A stretch of 64,000 nt of DNA from JAGBWK01 sp964544595 (lineage in GTDB: Bacteria > Bacteroidota > Bacteroidia > Bacteroidales > Muribaculaceae), in the NCBI GenBank assembly GCA_964544595.1, contig CAZJBM010000009.1:1-64000 (forward strand), written 5' to 3'. The notes under the pieces were generated by a model. The model ran no database searches, had not been told where the DNA came from, and saw nothing but the letters and a program-made list of their open reading frames with translations. Positions 8,794-18,136 of this stretch are shown here, in pieces. The translations under genes and the position numbers were made by a program. Every line of letters begins with the position of its first letter. Position 1 is the first letter of the stretch.

Positions 8794-9837
8794 ATGGCAG
8801 CTTTGCGACATTCTTTTATCTTGCTGACGCTCTCATGCCTTCTGACGGCTTGCGCCTCGTCCGATTCGGGTGAAGAGCCTGCCGCCGCCGGCGCGATGCG
8901 ATTCGGCGTCGATGCCGTCTCTCGCGCTGCCCTTACCACTTCTGGCAACCTCTCCTCCCATCCCTTTGCCGTCTTTGGCGATATGGCCAATGTCGACGAC
9001 TTATCCGACGATAAATGGATCTCGGTGCTTAACGCTACCGAGGTGAGATACGACGCCTCGGCCAAGCAATGGGATTACGACGACACCCGTTACTGGTTTC
9101 CCGGCTACCAATACTCTTTCGTGGCGGTTCATCCCGCAGGCGCGTCTCGTATCCGCGACTTCAATTTCTCCGACAATCAGCTTAAATTCACATATACCCA
9201 GCCTTCTGACTATAAAACTACCGAAGACATTCTCGTTGCCGCTCACCGTCGCAACTTCTTCGACGGCAACTCCTCCCCCGTAATATTCTCTTTCTCCCAT
9301 ATCCTCTCTAACATTAACATCAGGGTTACATACATCAATCCCGTCTCCGATGCGAAGCCGCTCATAGTCAATAGCGTCGATTTCATCGATGTGCCTCTTA
9401 TTGCCACGTATGCGATTACTCCGGCTCCCCTCTCCTCAACCGCCTCTATGACCGGTGACTTCACCTTCTCCCCCGACTCCTTCGAGGGCTGGACAATCAC
9501 TGACCGAGGCAACCTGTCAGTCCGCTTTCCGGATACTGCCGACCAAATTCGCGGCATCCCGCCCGACAGTAAGCCCCACCTCCTCTTTTCCTCATCCGAC
9601 GCGCTGTTGCTCATCCCCAATCCCGCCGCTCCTACCGAGCTGACCGTCTCTTATACCACCTACGATGCTACCGGTAGCCATCCCGTCTCCGAAACTTTCT
9701 CTATACCCCAGGGCTGGCGCCCCGGCATGAACTATACCCTCTCTTTCGAGATTACCAATGGCAAGACTCTCTTCAGCGTCGACGTGTCCCCCTGGCTGCC
9801 GGGCGACGACATCGAGGCCACTGTCCCCAGAAAATAA
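8794..9837 (+). CDS. Fimbrillin-family lipoprotein 2
   Basis: A 347-residue fimbrillin. Lipobox LTAC has Cys20, and candidate cleavage site VSRAA has Arg44. The conserved FSFSHILSNI block (about 168-177) and the QGWRPGMNYTL block near the C terminus match fimbrillin 1. It lies after the internal terminator and 21 bases before the next subunit. A minor shaft or accessory pilin is the likely role. The start codon at 8794 is placed directly ahead of a convincing lipoprotein signal. Confidence 0.8.
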   Translation: MAALRHSFILLTLSCLLTACASSDSGEEPAAAGAMRFGVDAVSRAALTTSGNLSSHPFAVFGDMANVDDLSDDKWISVLNATEVRYDASAKQWDYDDTRYWFPGYQYSFVAVHPAGASRIRDFNFSDNQLKFTYTQPSDYKTTEDILVAAHRRNFFDGNSSPVIFSFSHILSNINIRVTYINPVSDAKPLIVNSVDFIDVPLIATYAITPAPLSSTASMTGDFTFSPDSFEGWTITDRGNLSVRFPDTADQIRGIPPDSKPHLLFSSSDALLLIPNPAAPTELTVSYTTYDATGSHPVSETFSIPQGWRPGMNYTLSFEITNGKTLFSVDVSPWLPGDDIEATVPRK

Positions 9838-9858
9838 CTATTCCCTCCCCATATATAT

Positions 9859-11226
9859 ATGAATTTCAAGATACATCTCACATACCTCTGCCTCGGAGCC
9901 GCCATAATGTTTCAGGGCTGCTCGCAGGATGATATGCCCGGGCGGCCCGACGCCGCCCATGGCGCGATTCTCTTCCGCGCGTCGCTCCCCGAGCTCCAGA
10001 GCCGTGCCGACATCATTACTACCGGCAATCTCCCTTACTTCTATGCCGCCGCTTTCGATCTCGACGGCGAGCTTTCTGCCGGAGCTATTCCCTCGCTTTT
10101 CGATAACGAGAAAGTAAATAAAAGCGACGGCGACGAGGGCACCTTTTCCTCCCCCTACTGCTGTTGGCCCGACCCTACTTTTGAGGCCCATCGTATAGCG
10201 TTTTACAGCTTCTATCCCGGCGAGCCCGAAGTGCCGGGCGCAAAGGTGGTCAATGCCTCCACTGCCTCTGCCGTCGACTACCGCCTGACCTCCTTCCGCG
10301 TCGCCCCCGACATCGCCGATCAGGTCGATTTCGTCGCTGCCTATGCCACTGGCAACATGGCCGACAATCTCTTCTCCGGCGTGTTGCTCCCCTTCGACCA
10401 TAAGCTCAGCCGCGTCGAGATAAAAGCTTGTGGAAAACATAAGAGCTGCGACATCGAGATTGCTGGAGTGCGCATCGGAGGCGTGGGCGTCGAGGGCACA
10501 TTCAACTTCAAGCCCGTCGCGGGCGCCGGTGAGTGGTCGGCCGATCCCGCGCGCGGCATCGTTGAGTATATTTTCCGCGATGGCGATAAGATAGTAGCTT
10601 GCGGCAAGAACCATCAGATCGACGCGGCCAACGCCGTCTCGATCATGGGCAGCAAGCGCCCCGACGGCAACGACAACTGCGCTATGCTTATCCCTTCGGT
10701 CTACTCCCGGTGGGATTATGCTGCCGACCGTCCTAATGCCGCCAATAAGATGTATATCAGCGTATTGATTCGTGTGACCGACGCTACCCTTACGGCTGGT
10801 GTAAATCCTGTCGAGCGGCAGCGCTACCCCTATCGAGATCTCTCGCAGGGCGCCGACTCCTATAATGTCCCCGTGGTCTATATGGCCGTCGACAAGTCCT
10901 CCGGCGTGGTCTCTGCCCGCGTTTACAAGAAAGAGGGCGGCTATTTCACCGACGCTGCCTGCTCCTCACCCTACACCCTCAAGCCAACCGAGGAGATTAA
11001 AGAATTCGGTTGGGCTGCGCTTCCCGTCGACGCCGACTGGGCTCCGGGAAAAATCTACACCTATACTCTCGATTATACCGTAGGCGTCGGTCTCCACGAC
11101 CCCGCTGTCACAACTTCTGGCCCCCGTGCCGGCGACCCGATTATCAGTGATAAAGTAGGTCTCACTTACAAAATCAGCGACTGGAAGGTCGGCGGTGGCG
11201 ACCAATTCCCGGTGCCCGGTTCCTAA
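9859..11226 (+). CDS. Fimbrillin-family lipoprotein 3
   Basis: A 455-residue lipoprotein with Cys21 (FQGC) and an SRADI site at Arg49. It shares the fimbrillin layout: a WPDPTFEAHRIAFYSFYP segment, then FRVAPDIADQVDFV, then the FDHKLSRVEI block. It is clearly paralogous to the next gene, sharing SRFRVAPDI-like and DYTVGVGLHDP-like segments, so the pair arose by duplication. These longer fimbrillins are likely minor or tip-proximal subunits. It is spaced 15 bases from the next gene. Confidence 0.8.
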   Translation: MNFKIHLTYLCLGAAIMFQGCSQDDMPGRPDAAHGAILFRASLPELQSRADIITTGNLPYFYAAAFDLDGELSAGAIPSLFDNEKVNKSDGDEGTFSSPYCCWPDPTFEAHRIAFYSFYPGEPEVPGAKVVNASTASAVDYRLTSFRVAPDIADQVDFVAAYATGNMADNLFSGVLLPFDHKLSRVEIKACGKHKSCDIEIAGVRIGGVGVEGTFNFKPVAGAGEWSADPARGIVEYIFRDGDKIVACGKNHQIDAANAVSIMGSKRPDGNDNCAMLIPSVYSRWDYAADRPNAANKMYISVLIRVTDATLTAGVNPVERQRYPYRDLSQGADSYNVPVVYMAVDKSSGVVSARVYKKEGGYFTDAACSSPYTLKPTEEIKEFGWAALPVDADWAPGKIYTYTLDYTVGVGLHDPAVTTSGPRAGDPIISDKVGLTYKISDWKVGGGDQFPVPGS

Positions 11227-11241
11227 TAAATTGACTCTCCT

Positions 11242-12657
11242 ATGAAATTTGTCCATAATAAGCTCACTCTCTCATTAATATCTCTCCTTTCGCTATCGCC
11301 GGCCATCTGTTCATGCGTCGGTGAGGACGATGCCCCGGCCATGCTCTCCGATGAGGTGGCGTTCACTACCGGCGCCCCGGGCGTCGACTCGCGCGCCAAC
11401 TATGATCTTCCTCAGCGATTTCTCGCCGACGGCTTCGCCGTCACGGCCTACTGCCCCGAAGACGCCCCCGGCGCGGGTGACATTCTCGGCTACCACTGCC
11501 TCGATGCTACCGTTAGGCGCCAGCCCGACGGCCTTTTCCGTGGCGACGGGTGTAGATGGGCATCCAACGAGAAAGATAAAATCGGTAGTCTGAAATTCTT
11601 CGCGTTCCACCCCACCCGTGCCGTTATGAGAGACAGTGTCGGTGTGGGCGACGAGTGCTTCGTTTACACCAACGCCACTGTTAAAGACGCCTCCGGCATC
11701 CGCTACGACCTCCGTCTCTCCCGTTTCCGCGTGGCTCCCGACATCTCTAAGCAGGTCGACTTCGTTTCAGCCATAGGTCAGGGCAATAAGACCGCGCATC
11801 TTTATAGCGGCATCAAGATCAACTTCGAGCATCAGCTCTCAGGCGTCGAGCTCAGTGCCTGGGGTGCCTCCGCGCTCTACGACATAGAGGTGGCCGGCTG
11901 GCGTGTGGGCGGCATTGTCGTGGAGGCCGACTTCAGCCTCTCTGCCGAGGTCGCGAACCGCCCCTCGGATCAAAATTCGATAGGCGAGTGGTACATCGAC
12001 AACAATTCTCCCCGCGGATATGTCGACTATGTCTTCGCCCCGAATGATAAAGTGGTGCGTATCAATGCCTCCGAGCACAATACTAAGGAGACCGCGGTCT
12101 CGCTCTTAGGTGGTGGTGGCCGGGCTATGCTCATTCCCCAGAAACAAGCTTTATGGGATTACAAGAACGACCGTACCGACTCTCCGAAGGGAATGTATTT
12201 CAGCGCTCTTGTTCGCATCACTGAGCACGACGGCGACCAACACTGTATCTTCCCCTCAAAAGACCCTCAGTCGCAAGACTATATCGTTTACCTATCCGTG
12301 CTTAAGTCCGACGGCACCGTCATGGAGCGCCTCGACAAACACGGCAATGTCTACGGCACCTCCACTCCCTATCATATCCCCCCCACCGAGGAACTCCGTT
12401 ACTACGGATGGGCGGCTGCCCCGGCTCAGGTTGACTGGAAACCCGGTTATACCTACCACTACGTCCTGGATTATACCAAAGGCGTGGGCGTCCACGACCC
12501 ATACGACCACAACCCTGCCGCCACCGTCGTGAATTGGGGTGGTGTAGAGGTCACTACTACTACCGGCAACTGGAGTAGCGGTGGTGTTGTTAGCGAAGGT
12601 GGCTGGGGCTCTAATACTAATGCCACTGCTCCCGACGGCACGGTATGGTGGAAGTGA
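11242..12657 (+). CDS. Fimbrillin-family lipoprotein 4
   Basis: A 471-residue paralogue of the preceding protein. The lipoprotein signal ends near AICSC (Cys23 or Cys25), and a DSRAN site has Arg51. It shares the LSRFRVAPDISKQVDFV-type block, the FEHQLSGVEL block and the C-terminal YVLDYTKGVGVHDP block. The C-terminal tail is rich in Gly, Asn, Thr and Trp and differs from its paralogue. Accessory or tip pilin is the likely role, from position next to the large adhesin-like gene. Confidence 0.8.
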   Translation: MKFVHNKLTLSLISLLSLSPAICSCVGEDDAPAMLSDEVAFTTGAPGVDSRANYDLPQRFLADGFAVTAYCPEDAPGAGDILGYHCLDATVRRQPDGLFRGDGCRWASNEKDKIGSLKFFAFHPTRAVMRDSVGVGDECFVYTNATVKDASGIRYDLRLSRFRVAPDISKQVDFVSAIGQGNKTAHLYSGIKINFEHQLSGVELSAWGASALYDIEVAGWRVGGIVVEADFSLSAEVANRPSDQNSIGEWYIDNNSPRGYVDYVFAPNDKVVRINASEHNTKETAVSLLGGGGRAMLIPQKQALWDYKNDRTDSPKGMYFSALVRITEHDGDQHCIFPSKDPQSQDYIVYLSVLKSDGTVMERLDKHGNVYGTSTPYHIPPTEELRYYGWAAAPAQVDWKPGYTYHYVLDYTKGVGVHDPYDHNPAATVVNWGGVEVTTTTGNWSSGGVVSEGGWGSNTNATAPDGTVWWK

Positions 12658-12700
12658 TTATCCCCTTTCACAACATCCAATCATATAAAGCGATTTCACG

Positions 12701-15277
12701 ATGCACAAAATATCAACACATATTTTCCGTTTCAAATGGGCAGGAATTTTATTCCTGTTGTTGGCTTTAACGGGCTGCGCCGACGAATTGGTTTATACTT
12801 ATGCGTCCGAATGTGATGATCCCGGACGCCAGGTTATGATGCCCCTTTCCATCGATGTGGAGGGTATGGTAACTCTCGACGCCACTTCCCGCGGAGATTC
12901 TGGTGATGACGACTTTTACCCCACCGTCGAGCCCCCGGATCCGCGTATATTGGAAGACGAGACGCGGCTCCACGACTTCTGGGTCCTGCAATATAACTCC
13001 GCGGGCAACCGAGTCGGCATGCCCTATTATCAGGAATACTCCGGCCTGGGAGAAAACCCCGTTATTCCCTTTTTGATCCCGACCCATGCCGATAGTAAAT
13101 TCACTACAGTTGTGGTTGCCAACACAGGCAACCCCTCTCTTTTCACCGATGATAACTCTGAAACCGTAAGGAAAGTCAAGAATGTCCACAAGCCGATGAA
13201 AAACGCCGACGACGTGTGGGTCATTATTGACGGAAAGAAACATCTGCCTATGAGCGGCAAAATTGACGTCGACTATAACGCGCTCTCCCTCAGCGTTCGT
13301 CTACGCCCAAATGTCGCTAAACTCCACCTCTATTTCAAGCTTATGAAAACCACCGACGGCGAAGGTGATGCCGGCGGAGGCAATAGCTGGGATAGAAAAC
13401 GCAAAACCCTTGCTTTGAACTGGGGTAATGTGCCCGATCTCCCCTACGCCGATATTCTCTACGAGGCTGATAACTACAATACCGACGAGCTTAGGTACCC
13501 ATCTCCCGTCAATGAGGCCAAACTCAACCTCTTTCCCCTCACCACGAATAAGGAAAAATTTAATGAAATAGTTGGCTACGCCCTGGACATGTCCGACAAG
13601 CCCGCGACTATCGACGTCTATCTGCCACGCAACACCCAGGGTGTAAACCAAAACACAAACCCATATCTGAAGAGCCCATGTGCCACGAAGCATGCGCTAT
13701 TCCTCGAAATAGTATGCTCCGACAAAGAGGAGACCCAACAAAATAAATACAGACGCATTGAGTTCATGCCGGGCGCTAACGATGTGAACGATTACAACAT
13801 CATTCCAGGAAAATTCTACGATTTAAATTTTACATTCAGTAATTTCCCTACCGATGATGGCCCCGTTAAAAAGCTTTACCGACGTTATGGCGAAGGCAAT
13901 GCTTATATTGTCAACCCCAACGACACCCGCATCATTAACCGCTTCCCGATAAGCCCTGTCAATAACTTTGCTACGGAGTTCTATCCCGGTGCTCCTGATA
14001 ATAAAAGTAAACAGGCATATACAAATTGGGAGGAGGCATATTTTAAAATCTATTTGCAGGAGCTTAAAGAAGTAAACAATGATGTTTCAGGACAACTTAC
14101 ACAGGATCCTGCAACTTGGCTAAAGCGTGATGATTATTTTACAACATATACTGACTCAGGTCACGAACCGGTTTGGCCATTTGCCATTACGCCAAGCACT
14201 GAATGGGTGGCAGAGGTAATCTGGCAAGACAGCCCGAAGAGACTGATAAATTTCTGCGACTATTTAGGTATGCTCACAAACAACGGCGACTATTACGAAA
14301 GCGCAGGCGCCATGTGGCTACCGGTGAAGATGGCAGACTTCAACAATTTCAAACAAACATTCTTAGTAAAGGGGGGTACTAAAGATCAGTTAGACCCTGC
14401 GGCATTTAAAGATCCTTTGAATGACAGAAATCCCACCCGAAGCGAGATCTTCTTCAAGACCACCGGAGAGGAAGGAAACGTCATAGTGGGAATCCGCAAG
14501 AAAAGCGAGGATGGCAAGCCTGTGGAAGACCGCGAATACCTCTGGAGCTGGCATCTGTGGATCACTAATTATAATCCTGCCGAACTCGGACAATCTACGA
14601 TGGACCGCAACATCGGTGCTATGAAGCCCGGTGACGCCGGCTTTTACTATCAGTTTTTGCGAAAAGACCCCTTCCCGCATTGGCAAGCTAAAGTTTATGA
14701 TATAAACGGCAAAGAACTTACGCAGCTCAGGCATACAATCGCAACCGGACAATCAGCCAGCATGCTCATTTATCGACATGCCGTCAAAACTACTACTAAA
14801 GACATTAGGGAAACACAAACAAATGCCGTAAAATGGCCTTATAAGCTGTTTTATCATACAGGTGGTACAACCGCCACGACATTAGCAAACAAGAATTATT
14901 TAGGTCAGACAGTTGGTAAAAATGCCGGCTGGACTGTCAGCTCCGCTACAACGGAATGGACACCTCAGGATCCATCTCCCCAAGGATGGGTGTTACCGCC
15001 CGATGAAAAGCAGCCCGAGACCCCTCCGGGCTCATGGACAATGATTACCTCCTGGGAAGGCTTGGACATACCTGCCGCCGGATTACGCGCAGACCCATAC
15101 AGATATTCTACATTATTTGACTTGTATCGTGGCGAGAAAGCTTTCCTTTGGGTTAAAGGTCCCCATACCGCGCTTCCTACTGCTGCCACAAATACAGGAA
15201 CTTATACAGCACCTTTTTACTCAGAAGGCTCGAAAAGTATGGTTGACGCCATCCCCGTCCGCTGCACGAAACGCTGA
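12701..15277 (+). CDS. Large adhesin-like pilus lipoprotein (possibly DUF4906-type)
   Basis: An 858-residue lipoprotein, Cys26 in LTGC, with an ATSRG site at Arg64 resembling the processing site of the four pilins. The N-terminal half resembles Mfa-like/DUF4906 pilus proteins (RLHDFWVLQYNSAGN, ALSLSVRLRPNVAKLHLYF). The C-terminal half is unrelated to the other subunits and reads as a separate domain. From roughly base 13,980 the DNA is more AT-rich with different codon use, hinting that this domain was exchanged. As the last and largest subunit it is the best candidate for the tip adhesin. The DUF assignment is tentative. Confidence 0.7.
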   Translation: MHKISTHIFRFKWAGILFLLLALTGCADELVYTYASECDDPGRQVMMPLSIDVEGMVTLDATSRGDSGDDDFYPTVEPPDPRILEDETRLHDFWVLQYNSAGNRVGMPYYQEYSGLGENPVIPFLIPTHADSKFTTVVVANTGNPSLFTDDNSETVRKVKNVHKPMKNADDVWVIIDGKKHLPMSGKIDVDYNALSLSVRLRPNVAKLHLYFKLMKTTDGEGDAGGGNSWDRKRKTLALNWGNVPDLPYADILYEADNYNTDELRYPSPVNEAKLNLFPLTTNKEKFNEIVGYALDMSDKPATIDVYLPRNTQGVNQNTNPYLKSPCATKHALFLEIVCSDKEETQQNKYRRIEFMPGANDVNDYNIIPGKFYDLNFTFSNFPTDDGPVKKLYRRYGEGNAYIVNPNDTRIINRFPISPVNNFATEFYPGAPDNKSKQAYTNWEEAYFKIYLQELKEVNNDVSGQLTQDPATWLKRDDYFTTYTDSGHEPVWPFAITPSTEWVAEVIWQDSPKRLINFCDYLGMLTNNGDYYESAGAMWLPVKMADFNNFKQTFLVKGGTKDQLDPAAFKDPLNDRNPTRSEIFFKTTGEEGNVIVGIRKKSEDGKPVEDREYLWSWHLWITNYNPAELGQSTMDRNIGAMKPGDAGFYYQFLRKDPFPHWQAKVYDINGKELTQLRHTIATGQSASMLIYRHAVKTTTKDIRETQTNAVKWPYKLFYHTGGTTATTLANKNYLGQTVGKNAGWTVSSATTEWTPQDPSPQGWVLPPDEKQPETPPGSWTMITSWEGLDIPAAGLRADPYRYSTLFDLYRGEKAFLWVKGPHTALPTAATNTGTYTAPFYSEGSKSMVDAIPVRCTKR

Positions 15278-15337
15278 TCCCCGATTAAGATAATCGACGC
15301 GCGCCCCATCTGCGCCGTCATAGCCCCTAATTACTTA

Positions 15338-15406
15338 GAGCCTGTCCCATAAAATCTGTTAAAGCTGAGGCGGTCAGCCATTTAACAGATTTTATGGGAC
15401 AGGCTC
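15338..15406. mobile_element. 69-bp MITE-like palindrome with flanking TTA
   Basis: Perfect 26-bp terminal inverted repeats (starting GAGCCTGTCCCATAAAATC) surround a 17-base centre that itself folds as GCTGA/TCAGC. TTA is present directly on both sides (15335-15337 and 15407-15409), as expected for a 3-bp target duplication. GAGCC-type ends and TNA duplications are known in part of the IS5 family, so a non-autonomous IS5-type MITE is plausible. Alternatively it is a strong bidirectional terminator of the pilus operon. Confidence 0.65.
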
Positions 15407-15426
15407 TTAAATCGATTGGGCTTTTA

Positions 15427-15458
15427 TTGGCGGGGTTGGAAAGTTTTTAGTAAATTCG
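15427..15458 (+). promoter_or_regulatory. Probable pheT promoter
   Basis: TTGG, 20 bases, then TAAATTCG, one base off TAnnTTTG, 51 bases before pheT. The same -7 variant occurs upstream of the Lrp-type gene. Confidence 0.5.
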
Positions 15459-15508
15459 CGCTTAATTCCCTTTTGGGCGCGTTTTGTTTGATTCTAATCA
15501 CTTAAACT

Positions 15509-17989
15509 ATGAATATTTCTTATAAGTGGCTCAAGGAGTATGTTGACTTCAACCTTACTCCCGACGAGCTTTCGGCCGCTCTTACATCTATCGGTCTCGA
15601 AACCGGAGGTGTCGAGGAGGTCGAGACTATCAAAGGGGGCCTCAAAGGTCTCGTTATAGGCAAAGTGCTTACATGCGTCGACCACCCCGACAGCGACCAT
15701 CTGCATATCACCACCGTTGACCTCGGCGACGGCCAGGCCACCCAAATCGTTTGCGGCGCCCCCAACGTGGCCGCCGGACAGACCGTTGTCGTCGCTACCG
15801 TCGGCACCAAGCTATACGACGGCGACAAGGAGTTCCAGATTAAGAAATCCAAAATCCGCGGTGTCGAGTCGTTCGGCATGATATGCGCCGAGGACGAAAT
15901 CGGCGTAGGCGCCTCCCACGACGGTATCATCGTCCTCGCCGACGACGTCAAGCCCGGCACTCCCGCGGCCCTATACTACAACGTTGAGTCTGACTACGTG
16001 CTCGAAGTCGACCTCACCCCCAACCGCGTCGACGCCGCCTCCCACTACGGCGTGGCCCGCGACCTCGCCGCCTACCTCACCGCCCACTGCTCTGAGCGTG
16101 AGGGCGAAATCATATCGGCCCACAAGCCGTCGGTCGACAATTTCGCCGTCGACCGAGCCGACGGTGCCGTTAGCGTGGCTGTCGAAAACACCCAGGCTTG
16201 CCCCAGATATTCAGGCTTGACAATCCGCGGCGTCAAAGTGGCCGAAAGCCCCGAGTGGCTCCGCAACTACTTGACAGCCATTGGCCAGCGACCGATCAAT
16301 AATATCGTCGACATCACCAATTTCATTCTCAACGCCATGGGGCAGCCACTCCACTGCTTCGACCTCGCGAAGGTGGGCGACCGAGTGGTCGTTAAAAACT
16401 GCCCCGAAGCGACTCCTTTCACTACTCTCGACGGCGTCGAGCGCAAGCTCTCCGACAAAGACCTCATGATCTGCAACGCCTCCGAGCCGATGTGTATCGC
16501 CGGCGTGTTCGGTGGCCTCGATTCAGGCGTCACCGACTCCACTACCGACATTTTCCTTGAGAGCGCGTACTTCAACCCGACCTCGATTCGCAAAACCGCT
16601 CGTCGCCACGGCCTCAACACCGACGCCTCGTTCCGCTACGAGCGCGGCACCGACCCCAACGCTACCGTCTATTGCCTCAAGCTCGCCGCTCTCCTAGTCA
16701 AGGAGCTCGCCGGCGGCGAAATCTGCGGCGATATTATAGATATATATCCCGAGCCGATCAAGCCCTTCGACGTGGAGTTCAGCTACGCCAAGTCCAACGC
16801 GCTTATCGGTAAGGATATACCCGAAGATACGGTCGACCTCATCCTCCGCTCCCTCGAGATCGAGATCGCGGCCAAGGCCGACGGAGTGGCCAGCCTCAAA
16901 GTGCCTACCTACCGCGTCGACGTGCAGCGCCCCTGCGACGTCACCGAAGACATTCTCCGCATCTACGGCTTCAACAACGTAGAGCTCCCCGGCGCCCTAC
17001 ACGCCTCCCTCTCCTTCAAGACCTTCACCGACTCCGCCGAGGATATGCGCCGCCTTATCTCTGAGCAGCTTACAGGCGAGGGCTTCAACGAGATCATGAA
17101 CAACTCGCTGACCGCCGAAAGCTACTACGCCGAGTGCGCCACCTATCCGCTCGACCACTGCGTGCGCCTGCTCAACCCCCTCTCGAGCGACCTTTGCGTC
17201 ATGCGCCAGACTCTCCTCTTCGGCGGCCTTGAGTCGATAGCCCACAACGTCAACCGCAAAGCGGCCGACCTGATGATGTATGAGTTTGGTAACGTCTATT
17301 TCCGCGACCCCGAGGCGCAGTCGACCGCCGAGAAGCCCCTCGCTCCCTACACCGAAGGCGCTCGCCTCGGCCTCTGGCTTACAGGCAAGCTCCGCGAGGC
17401 CAGCTGGAATCAGCAGGCTGTCGAGGCCTCGGTCTACGACCTCCGCGCCTACGTCGACCGCATCATCGCCCGCTGCGGCGTCGCTCAGCGCGAGCTCTCC
17501 TTCACCGTCATGCCCGCCGACGACATTTTCGCCGCATCTATCGCCATCGCGACACGCTCCGGCAAGCCTCTCGGCCGCCTCGGCATCGTCAGCAAGAAGG
17601 TGCTCAAAATGATGGATATTAAGCAGCCCGTCTACTTCGCCGAGCTCGACTGGCGGGCGCTCGTCAAGCTCGCGACCTCCCGCTCCGCGACCTTCGCTCC
17701 GCTCCCCAAGGCCATGCCCGTCAAGCGCGACCTCGCGCTCCTGCTCGACAGCCGCGTCACCATGGAAGAGGTCGAGAAGACTGTCCGCGAGTCAGAGCGC
17801 AAGCTGCTCCAGTCGGTTTCGCTCTTCGACGTCTATGAGGGCAAGAACCTCCCCGAAGGGAAAAAGTCCTACGCCATCACGATGACGCTCCTCGACCCCG
17901 AGAAGACTCTTCAGGATAAACAGATCGACGCCGTGATGAATAAAATCGTCGCCAACCTTACCAAAAAACTCGGCGCGCAACTGCGCTGA
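15509..17989 (+). CDS. pheT: Phenylalanine--tRNA ligase beta subunit
   Basis: Full-length 826-residue beta chain of the (alpha-beta)2 PheRS, which charges tRNA-Phe with the alpha chain. Domain order is as usual: N-terminal B1, a tRNA-binding OB fold (about 40-150, VLTCVDHPDSDHLH), the B3/B4 editing region (about 215-400, with GVFGGLDSG and a FRYERGTDP element), B5, a catalytic-like core, and a C-terminal anticodon-binding RRM-like domain (FAPLPKAMPVKRDLAL). pheS is not in the window, which is common in Bacteroidota. The gene stands alone between the MITE-like palindrome and a hairpin-rich convergent terminator. Confidence 0.97.
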   Translation: MNISYKWLKEYVDFNLTPDELSAALTSIGLETGGVEEVETIKGGLKGLVIGKVLTCVDHPDSDHLHITTVDLGDGQATQIVCGAPNVAAGQTVVVATVGTKLYDGDKEFQIKKSKIRGVESFGMICAEDEIGVGASHDGIIVLADDVKPGTPAALYYNVESDYVLEVDLTPNRVDAASHYGVARDLAAYLTAHCSEREGEIISAHKPSVDNFAVDRADGAVSVAVENTQACPRYSGLTIRGVKVAESPEWLRNYLTAIGQRPINNIVDITNFILNAMGQPLHCFDLAKVGDRVVVKNCPEATPFTTLDGVERKLSDKDLMICNASEPMCIAGVFGGLDSGVTDSTTDIFLESAYFNPTSIRKTARRHGLNTDASFRYERGTDPNATVYCLKLAALLVKELAGGEICGDIIDIYPEPIKPFDVEFSYAKSNALIGKDIPEDTVDLILRSLEIEIAAKADGVASLKVPTYRVDVQRPCDVTEDILRIYGFNNVELPGALHASLSFKTFTDSAEDMRRLISEQLTGEGFNEIMNNSLTAESYYAECATYPLDHCVRLLNPLSSDLCVMRQTLLFGGLESIAHNVNRKAADLMMYEFGNVYFRDPEAQSTAEKPLAPYTEGARLGLWLTGKLREASWNQQAVEASVYDLRAYVDRIIARCGVAQRELSFTVMPADDIFAASIAIATRSGKPLGRLGIVSKKVLKMMDIKQPVYFAELDWRALVKLATSRSATFAPLPKAMPVKRDLALLLDSRVTMEEVEKTVRESERKLLQSVSLFDVYEGKNLPEGKKSYAITMTLLDPEKTLQDKQIDAVMNKIVANLTKKLGAQLR

Positions 17990-18017
17990 AAAATGCGAAA
18001 AATACCCAAAAAAAACG

Positions 18018-18097
18018 CGCCTTTTTTGTGTTTTTTGTGCACAAAAAAGGCGTTTTTTTCGCGTTTAAGTGCACTTTTTCATTCAAAAAGTGCACTT
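18018..18097. terminator. Double hairpin, bidirectional terminator with GTGCAC sites
   Basis: Two consecutive 13-bp perfect stems (18018-18030 with 18040-18052; 18067-18079 with 18085-18097) lie between convergent pheT and the cupin gene. The first is followed by seven T. The hexamer GTGCAC occurs five times between 18037 and 18117. A bidirectional terminator explains the stems, but not the hexamer repetition. Confidence 0.75.
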
Positions 18098-18136
18098 TTG
18101 TGCACCAAAATGTGCACTTTTGCGCGTTAAAATCTG

